Source: Ruminococcus sp. OA3
GTDB taxonomy: Bacteria; Bacillota; Clostridia; Lachnospirales; Lachnospiraceae
NCBI RefSeq assembly: GCF_022440845.1
Contig: NZ_JAKNTO010000001.1
Span: 620,001-684,000, forward strand
DNA length: 64,000 nucleotides
Direction: 5' to 3'
Under the pieces are notes generated by a model, which did no database searches, was not told the origin of the DNA, and was given only the letters and a program-made list of their open reading frames with translations. How positions within the stretch are numbered: the first letter of the stretch is position 1; each line of letters starts with the position of its first letter. This document shows positions 59,575-64,000 of the stretch, piece after piece. The translations under genes were made by a program, and so were the position numbers.

Positions 59575-60684
59575 ATGAAGTTAATCTGCTCTAAATCTGA
59601 ATTACTTAAGAGTGTTAACATTACACTAAAAGCTGTTCCATCCAAAACAACCATGCCTATCTTGGAATGTATCCTCATAGATGCTTCCACAAATGAAATT
59701 AAATTCACAGCCAACGATATGGAACTTGGTATCGAGACAAAAGTCAATGGAGCGATTGAAGAAAAAGGTATCGTGGCTTTAGATGCCCGTATTTTTTCCG
59801 AGATCGTGAGAAAACTCCCGGACAGTGATGTCATTATTAAAACAGATGATAAATTAAATACAACAATTTCCTGTGAAAAGGCAAAGTTTACAATCCCCGG
59901 CAAAGACGGAGAAGATTTTGCCTATCTTCCTATCATTGAAAAGAATGACTGCGTGGAAATTTCTCAGTTTACTTTAAAAGAGACGATCCGTCAGACGATA
60001 TTCTCAATCGCTGCTAACGAAAATAATAAACTGATGACGGGTGAATTATTTGAGATTAAAAATAATATTATGAAGATCATCTCTCTTGACGGACACCGGA
60101 TTGCGATCCGAAAAATCGAGCTGAGAGAAAGTTATTCGGACAAAAAAGTGGTAGTACCAGGAAAAACACTGAATGAGATCAGTAAGATTTTATCGGGAGA
60201 GATGGAAGACATGGTTCAGATTTTCTTTACGGAAAATCATATTGTCTTTGAATTTGATGATACAGTTGTTGTTTCAAGGCTGATCGAAGGAGAATATTTT
60301 AAAATTGATCAGATGCTTTCCAGCGACTATGAAACGAAAGTGATGATCAATAAGAAAGAATTCTTAAATTGTATCGACAGAGCGACACTTCTTGTAAAAG
60401 AAGGAGATAAAAAGCCTATCATCATAGACATACAGGAAGGAAATATGCAGCTGAAGATCAATTCACAGATTGGTTCCATGGATGAGGATATTGATATTGA
60501 GAAAGAGGGAAAAGACATTCTGATTGGTTTTAATCCGAAATTCTTGATGGATGCCCTGAAAGTGATCGATGACGAGACAATTTCTATTTATCTGGTAAAT
60601 GCAAAAGCACCATGTTTTATCAAAGATGACATGGAAAATTATATTTATCTCATTCTGCCGGTTAACTTTAATGCGGCAAGATAG
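59575..60684 (+). CDS. dnaN: DNA polymerase III beta subunit (sliding clamp)
   Basis: 369 aa, three clamp domains. The opening KLICSKSELLKSVNITLKAV and TMPILECILIDAS, and ending YLILPVNF(N), are standard. It forms the ring that tethers the polymerase. The DnaA box at 59564 overlaps its ribosome-binding area, so DnaA may modulate it. Confidence 0.97.
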   Translation: MKLICSKSELLKSVNITLKAVPSKTTMPILECILIDASTNEIKFTANDMELGIETKVNGAIEEKGIVALDARIFSEIVRKLPDSDVIIKTDDKLNTTISCEKAKFTIPGKDGEDFAYLPIIEKNDCVEISQFTLKETIRQTIFSIAANENNKLMTGELFEIKNNIMKIISLDGHRIAIRKIELRESYSDKKVVVPGKTLNEISKILSGEMEDMVQIFFTENHIVFEFDDTVVVSRLIEGEYFKIDQMLSSDYETKVMINKKEFLNCIDRATLLVKEGDKKPIIIDIQEGNMQLKINSQIGSMDEDIDIEKEGKDILIGFNPKFLMDALKVIDDETISIYLVNAKAPCFIKDDMENYIYLILPVNFNAAR

Positions 60685-60698
60685 GAGAAGGTGAAAAT

Positions 60699-60908
60699 AT
60701 GGAAACCATTAAACTGAATAGTGATTTTATCAAACTTGGTCAGGCTATCAAAGCGGCAAATCTGGTCGAAGACGGGGTTGAGGCGAAGTATGTGATTCAG
60801 GATGGCCTTGTTAAAGTAAATGGTGAGGTTGACATAAGAAGAGGGCGTAAGCTCTATGAAGGTGATATTGTCACATTTGAAGGGACTGACATTAAAATTG
60901 TTAAGTAG
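60699..60908 (+). CDS. S4-domain RNA-binding protein (YaaA/RlbA-like)
   Basis: 69 aa. S4 fold: IKLGQAIKAANLVEDGVEAKYVI then VKVNGEVDIRRGRKLYEGD, an RNA-binding pattern. Conserved between dnaN and recF in Firmicutes; probably ribosome-related. 14 bases after dnaN. Confidence 0.92.
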   Translation: METIKLNSDFIKLGQAIKAANLVEDGVEAKYVIQDGLVKVNGEVDIRRGRKLYEGDIVTFEGTDIKIVK

Positions 60909-60920
60909 TTGTGGTAGACG

Positions 60921-63970
<3,050 letters not shown>

Positions 63971-64000
63971 GACCGGGTCAAAAGTAACTTAACGAAGCTG

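Overview
The window is 64 kb around the chromosomal replication origin of a Gram-positive, anaerobic Clostridia-type bacterium, most likely a member of the Lachnospiraceae. This is inferred from the gene order (jag-yidC-yidD-rnpA-rpmH / dnaA-dnaN-S4-recF-gyrB), the DUF1002, DUF3881, DUF4446 and DUF4340 proteins, a T-box and a Mn riboswitch, YesMN-type signalling, and strong Shine-Dalgarno sequences. No database search was possible. Nearly all genes point away from the origin (about 57.6 kb), as expected for replication-transcription co-orientation.

Layout. 0-21.6 kb, mostly leftward housekeeping: a cut-off flavin reductase, a CBS-type Mn pyrophosphatase, an S1-domain protein (+), a hemolysin III-like membrane protein (+), a new 48-aa small gene, a DUF1002 protein, rsmA, a TPR/acidic/AAA-like protein, glycogen phosphorylase, ileS behind an isoleucine T-box, an exonuclease, a HEAT-THUMP methyltransferase and a heterodimeric ABC exporter. 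21.7-35.9 kb is the accessory, most unusual part. It holds a LysR gene, a response regulator / histidine kinase / degenerate pseudo-ABC-ATPase operon, a flavin reductase-GcvT fusion, two tandem LacI-type regulators (the first starting with ATT), and a ribose-type ABC importer with two permeases behind a promoter carrying paired palindromes. 36-43.3 kb: tRNA-Arg(CCT), a DUF305 lipoprotein, deoC, deoB, DUF3881, serS, DUF4446, parB and parA. 43.4-45.4 kb: two parS sites, an alpha/beta hydrolase, and mntP under a yybP-ykoY riboswitch. 45.4-50.2 kb: a Gld-type ABC operon with a DUF4340 protein. 50.3-57.4 kb: rsmG, mnmG, mnmE, jag, yidC, yidD, rnpA, rpmH. 57.4-64 kb: bipartite oriC with DnaA boxes, dnaA, dnaN, S4 protein, recF, gyrB.

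The strongest candidate for an undescribed system is 22.7-35.9 kb. A kinase with almost no extracellular sensor is translationally coupled to a sugar-transporter-type ABC protein that has lost every recognisable ATPase motif in both halves. Nearby lie a flavin-reductase/tetrahydrofolate-transferase fusion that looks like a demethylase, two paralogous LacI regulators and a sugar importer. A working model is uptake and demethylation of a methylated small molecule, with the pseudo-ATPase acting as a signalling module. Function and substrate are inference; the degenerate motifs, the fusion, the ATT start and the paired palindromes are visible in the sequence.
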